A stretch of 8,470 nt of DNA from Balneolales bacterium. GTDB lineage: Bacteria; Bacteroidota; Rhodothermia; Balneolales; HLUCCA01. The notes beneath the pieces were generated by a model, which was given only the letters and a program-made list of their open reading frames with translations, did not search any database and was not told the origin of the DNA. This document shows, piece by piece, positions 5,504 to 8,470 of this stretch (positions within the stretch are counted from its first letter, which is position 1; each line of letters begins with the position of its first letter). The stretch lies in assembly GCA_022565415.1 (NCBI GenBank), contig JAIUMT010000126.1, forward strand, positions 1-8,470, in the 5' to 3' direction. A program made the translations under genes and the position numbers.

Positions 5504-7759
5504 TTAAACCAGATCGAATCGATCTAGGTTCATCACCTTATTCCACACGGCAACGAAGTCTTTCACAAACTTCTGCTCACCATCTTTGCAACCATAAACC
5601 TCGGCGATACCGCGAAGTTCAGAGTTCGATCCGAAAATCAAATCAACCCGAGTTGCAGTCCATTTCACTTCACCGGTTTTGCGGTCACGACCTTCGAAAA
5701 CATCATCTGAACCGGCCATTCCTTTCCAGGTTGTGCCCAAATCCAGCAAATTCACGAAGAAATCGTTAGTTAAAGTCTCCGGACGATCCGTAAAAACACC
5801 AAATTTCGATCTGTCGTAGTTGGCGTTCAGCACGCGCAGTCCACCAACCAACGCCGTCATTTCCGGAGCAGTTAGGGTCATCAATTGAGCTTTATCAACC
5901 AGCATTTCTTCGGCAGAAACGGTGTATTTGGTTTTGAGGTAGTTGCGGAATCCATCAGCAATCGGTTCGAGCACAGCAAATGAATCCACATCTGTTTGCT
6001 CTTGCGACGCGTCGGTACGACCCGGAGTAAACGGGACAACCACATCTTGCCCGGCAGCTTTGGCTGCTTTTTCTACAGCTGCACAACCGGCCAATACAAT
6101 CACATCAGCAAGTGAAATTGCTTTTCCATCCGTTTGAGCGGAGTTGAATTCGTTTTGAATCCCTTCAAGCACGTTTAGCACTTTCGAAAGCTGGGCCGGA
6201 TTGTTCACTTCCCAGTTTCTGTGCGGCTCGAGGCGGATTCGCGCGCCATTCGCGCCACCACGCTTGTCTGATCCTCGGAAGGTCGAAGCCGACGCCCAGG
6301 CCACAGACACAAGCTGCGCCACGCTTAGTTCCGAAGCCAAAATGGTGCTCTTAAGCGACGCAATGTCACTTTCATCAACCAACTTATGCGTTACAGCCGG
6401 AACCGGATCTTGCCAAATAAGTTCTTCTTTGGGCACTTCTGGTCCGAGGTAGCGCGCAATCGGTCCCATATCGCGGTGCGTCAACTTGAACCACGCACGT
6501 GCAAACGCATCCGCAAACTGGTCTGGATTTTCATGAAAACGTCGGGAAATTTTCTCGTATGCCGGATCTACTTTCAGCGAAAGATCGGTGGTTAACATGA
6601 ACGGAGCATGCTTTTTCGAAGGATCATGCGCATCGGGAACGGTTCCCGCACCTGCATCACCTTTTGGCTTCCACTGATGTGCACCCGCCGGAGATTTCGT
6701 TAGCTCCCAATCGAATCCGAAGAGGTTTTCGAAGTAGTTGTTACTCCACTGAATTGGGGTGGTTGTCCAGGCTCCTTCAAGACCACTTGTGATGGTGTCT
6801 TTACCATGACCACTTCCTAGTGTGTTTTTCCAACCCTGACTTTGTTCCTCGATTCCGGCACCTGCTGGTTCCGAGCCAATATATTTTTCTGGATCTGCAG
6901 CGCCGTGCGTTTTCCCGAACGTGTGCCCACCGGCAATAAGCGCAACAGTTTCTTCATCATTCATCGCCATACGAGCGAATGTTTCGCGAATATCTTTGGC
7001 TGCAGCTAACGGATCCGGGTTGCCATTTGGCCCTTCCGGATTCACGTAAATAAGTCCCATTTGCACCGCCGCGAGCGGATTTTCGAGCTCACGATCGCCA
7101 GAATAGCGCTCGTCGCCCAACCATTCCTTCTCAGAACCCCAATACACATCCTGCTCAGGCTCCCAAACATCCTCGCGTCCACCGGCAAAACCAAATGTCT
7201 TGAATCCCATCGATTCGAGCGCACAGTTTCCGGCTAAAATCATGAGATCGGCCCAGGATATTTTCTTGCCATATTTTTGCTTGATTGGCCACAGCAGAAG
7301 GCGGGCTTTGTCGAGGTTAGCGTTATCGGGCCAGCTGTTGAGGGGAGCAAAACGCTGAGATCCGGATCCAGCGCCACCACGTCCGTCTGCAATTCGATAG
7401 GTTCCGGCACTGTGCCAGGCCATCCGGATGAAAAGCGGTCCATAATGACCGTAATCTGCTGGCCACCAGTCCTGAGAATCGGTCATCACTTCGTAAAGAT
7501 CCTTTTTCAAGGCCTCTAAATCGAGCGATTTGAACTCCTCAGCATAGTCAAACGATTCTTCCATCGGATTTGAAAGTGCCGAGTTTTGTCGTAAAATATT
7601 TAGCTTCAACTGGTTCGGCCACCAATCACGGTTGGCAGGACCAGCACCGGCAACATTCTTTTTTTTATCGAATCCGAAAGGGCATTTTCCACCGCCGTTG
7701 TTCACGGAATAGCTGGATTGCTCTTCGTTTATGTCTTTAATAGTGCTTTTGTTATCCAT
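5504..7759 (-). CDS. katG: Catalase-peroxidase KatG
   Basis: This is a complete 751-residue bifunctional haem enzyme that destroys hydrogen peroxide by catalase and peroxidase reactions; family members are usually 720-750 residues. The N-terminal domain has the start CPFGF...NRDWWPNQLKLNILRQN and the distal triad Arg112, Trp115, His116 in FIRMAWHSAGTYR. Tyr238 (LIYVNPEGPNG) and Met264 (RMAMNDEE) complete the Met-Tyr-Trp crosslink needed for catalase activity. Proximal His279 is in GGHTFGKTHG, with Trp331 and Asp392 (LTTDLSL) as its partners, and the mobile Arg429 is in LTHRDMGP. These assignments follow alignment from memory with the well-studied mycobacterial enzyme. The C-terminal half is the usual haem-less duplicate. 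No signal peptide is present, so it is cytoplasmic. It lies 96 bp downstream of the gamma-glutamyltransferase gene and ends in a strong terminator. No convincing OxyR or PerR site was seen upstream. Confidence 0.99.
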   Translation of the reverse strand: MDNKSTIKDINEEQSSYSVNNGGGKCPFGFDKKKNVAGAGPANRDWWPNQLKLNILRQNSALSNPMEESFDYAEEFKSLDLEALKKDLYEVMTDSQDWWPADYGHYGPLFIRMAWHSAGTYRIADGRGGAGSGSQRFAPLNSWPDNANLDKARLLLWPIKQKYGKKISWADLMILAGNCALESMGFKTFGFAGGREDVWEPEQDVYWGSEKEWLGDERYSGDRELENPLAAVQMGLIYVNPEGPNGNPDPLAAAKDIRETFARMAMNDEETVALIAGGHTFGKTHGAADPEKYIGSEPAGAGIEEQSQGWKNTLGSGHGKDTITSGLEGAWTTTPIQWSNNYFENLFGFDWELTKSPAGAHQWKPKGDAGAGTVPDAHDPSKKHAPFMLTTDLSLKVDPAYEKISRRFHENPDQFADAFARAWFKLTHRDMGPIARYLGPEVPKEELIWQDPVPAVTHKLVDESDIASLKSTILASELSVAQLVSVAWASASTFRGSDKRGGANGARIRLEPHRNWEVNNPAQLSKVLNVLEGIQNEFNSAQTDGKAISLADVIVLAGCAAVEKAAKAAGQDVVVPFTPGRTDASQEQTDVDSFAVLEPIADGFRNYLKTKYTVSAEEMLVDKAQLMTLTAPEMTALVGGLRVLNANYDRSKFGVFTDRPETLTNDFFVNLLDLGTTWKGMAGSDDVFEGRDRKTGEVKWTATRVDLIFGSNSELRGIAEVYGCKDGEQKFVKDFVAVWNKVMNLDRFDLV

Positions 7760-7855
7760 TATAATAGAGTCGTTTTAATAATTTGTAATTAGATGGTCGT
7801 AAACTACAAAAAGGGTTCTTTAAAAGATGTCAATCTTGGTATAAAGTTGGGATCA

Positions 7856-8470
7856 TCAATAGCCCGCAGCCTGACCATCCACGCGCGACTCGGATGCCCC
7901 AAAGTAGACTCCCTTCTCGTGGTCGAACAAAATGCCCTGATAACGCCCATAAAATCCGCCTCCGATCTGAACATTATGCCCTCGCGACCGCAATCCGCGC
8001 ACAATTTGATAATCAATATTCGATTCAATCTGAACCCGTCCTCCATCCGTTAGCATTTCTTCAAAACCATCGATTGGCTCGGTCGATCCGGTATGCAACC
8101 AGCGCAACGCATCACCCGCCTCCTGAATATTCATCCCGAAATCGATCACATTCGTCAACACGCTCACATGACCCATGGGCTGATATTCCCCGCCCATAAC
8201 TCCGTAGGTGAACCAGGGCTTGCCATCTTTCGTCGCGAAACCGGGGATAATCGTGTGGAACGGACGCTTTCCGGGAGCATAGACGTTCGGATGATCCGGA
8301 TCCATAGAGAACAATTCACCACGATTCTGGAAGCTGAATCCGGTGCCTGGAACCACAAATCCGGTTCCCATCCCACGAAAATTGCTCTGAATCATCGACA
8401 CCATATTCCCGTGTTTGTCGTCCGTTGTGAGGTAAATCGTGCCTCCGTGCTTGAGTCCGTGAACGCCCGA
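7856..8470 (-). CDS. ggt: Gamma-glutamyltransferase, catalytic small-subunit region (5' part outside the window)
   Basis: The frame enters from the right edge and is open for 204 codons to a TGA at 7856-7858. The fragment HGGTIYLTTDDKHGNMVSMIQSNF matches the region where gamma-glutamyltransferase precursors cut themselves; the Thr of GGTIY (codon at 8438-8440) should be the catalytic N-terminal nucleophile of the small subunit. That leaves a small subunit of 194 residues, the normal size. Further family marks are GFVVPGTGFSFQNRG, PFHTIIPGF and the oxyanion-hole glycine pair in YGVMGGEYQPMGHVSVLTN. The enzyme transfers or hydrolyses the gamma-glutamyl group of glutathione and related compounds, usually in the periplasm; the signal peptide and large subunit would lie beyond the window. 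No terminator is visible before katG, so the two may be cotranscribed. Confidence 0.95.
   Translation of the reverse strand, partial: SGVHGLKHGGTIYLTTDDKHGNMVSMIQSNFRGMGTGFVVPGTGFSFQNRGELFSMDPDHPNVYAPGKRPFHTIIPGFATKDGKPWFTYGVMGGEYQPMGHVSVLTNVIDFGMNIQEAGDALRWLHTGSTEPIDGFEEMLTDGGRVQIESNIDYQIVRGLRSRGHNVQIGGGFYGRYQGILFDHEKGVYFGASESRVDGQAAGY

Noticed and set aside
5943..7519. Several open frames antisense or out of frame to katG (5943-6137, 6201-6452, 6386-6595, 7042-7224, 7240-7443, 7277-7519)
   Set aside because: KatG is intact and conserved across the whole stretch, so these are shadows.
7760..7800. Possible PerR-like box (TATTATAATGGATAA) at the katG start
   Set aside because: Only one half resembles the PerR consensus, and the match overlaps the start codon in AT-rich sequence; not above chance.
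7793..8376. Open frames on both strands (7793-8053, 7804-8046, 7894-8199, 8164-8376) across the gamma-glutamyltransferase end
   Set aside because: The gamma-glutamyltransferase frame carries the conserved motifs; the others are shadows.

Overview
The window reads as ordinary, gene-dense bacterial chromosome of moderate GC with AT-rich gaps. The proteins look like those of the Bacteroidota/Balneolota/Rhodothermota (FCB) group, probably marine or polysaccharide-degrading: a secreted glycoside hydrolase beside a LacI-family regulator, a Bacteroidota-like KatG, and a small DUF2805/TIGR03643 protein. Purine-rich ribosome binding sites are weak or absent, which also fits that group. This placement is an inference from protein character, not from a marker gene. 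No tRNA, rRNA, CRISPR array or insertion sequence was seen.

Layout. (1) Positions 1-2619, minus strand: an 873-codon open frame, cut by the window edge, encoding a signal peptide, a GH2-like TIM-barrel glycosidase with both catalytic glutamates, and about 460 residues of repeated amphipathic beta-strands that look like an outer-membrane beta-barrel. (2) Positions 2620-2997: a divergent control region with two AAGCGCTT LacI-type palindromes, two near-identical TTTATGCAAA(A)TTTTGCA palindromes, one in front of each gene, and a duplicated TGTATATA/ACAGGCCT element. (3) About 2998-4032, plus strand: a LacI/GalR-family regulator. (4) 4222-4518, minus strand: a 98-residue DUF2805 (TIGR03643) protein. 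(5) 4790-5266, plus strand: an unrecognised beta-rich protein with a hydrophobic C-terminus. (6) 5504-7759, minus strand: katG, a complete catalase-peroxidase, with a strong intrinsic terminator at 5446-5480. (7) 7856-8470, minus strand: the catalytic small-subunit part of a gamma-glutamyltransferase, cut by the right edge.

How they may work together. The glycosidase and the LacI regulator form a self-contained divergent sugar-response unit: the regulator probably senses a sugar released by the enzyme and acts at palindromes between the two genes. The most unusual element is the apparent joining of a glycosidase domain and an outer-membrane barrel in one polypeptide, which would place hydrolysis at, or couple it to, an outer-membrane pore. 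KatG and gamma-glutamyltransferase lie in the same direction 96 bp apart with no obvious terminator between them, so peroxide defence and glutathione/gamma-glutamyl metabolism could share a transcript. The DUF2805 and beta-rich genes show no clear link to either unit.
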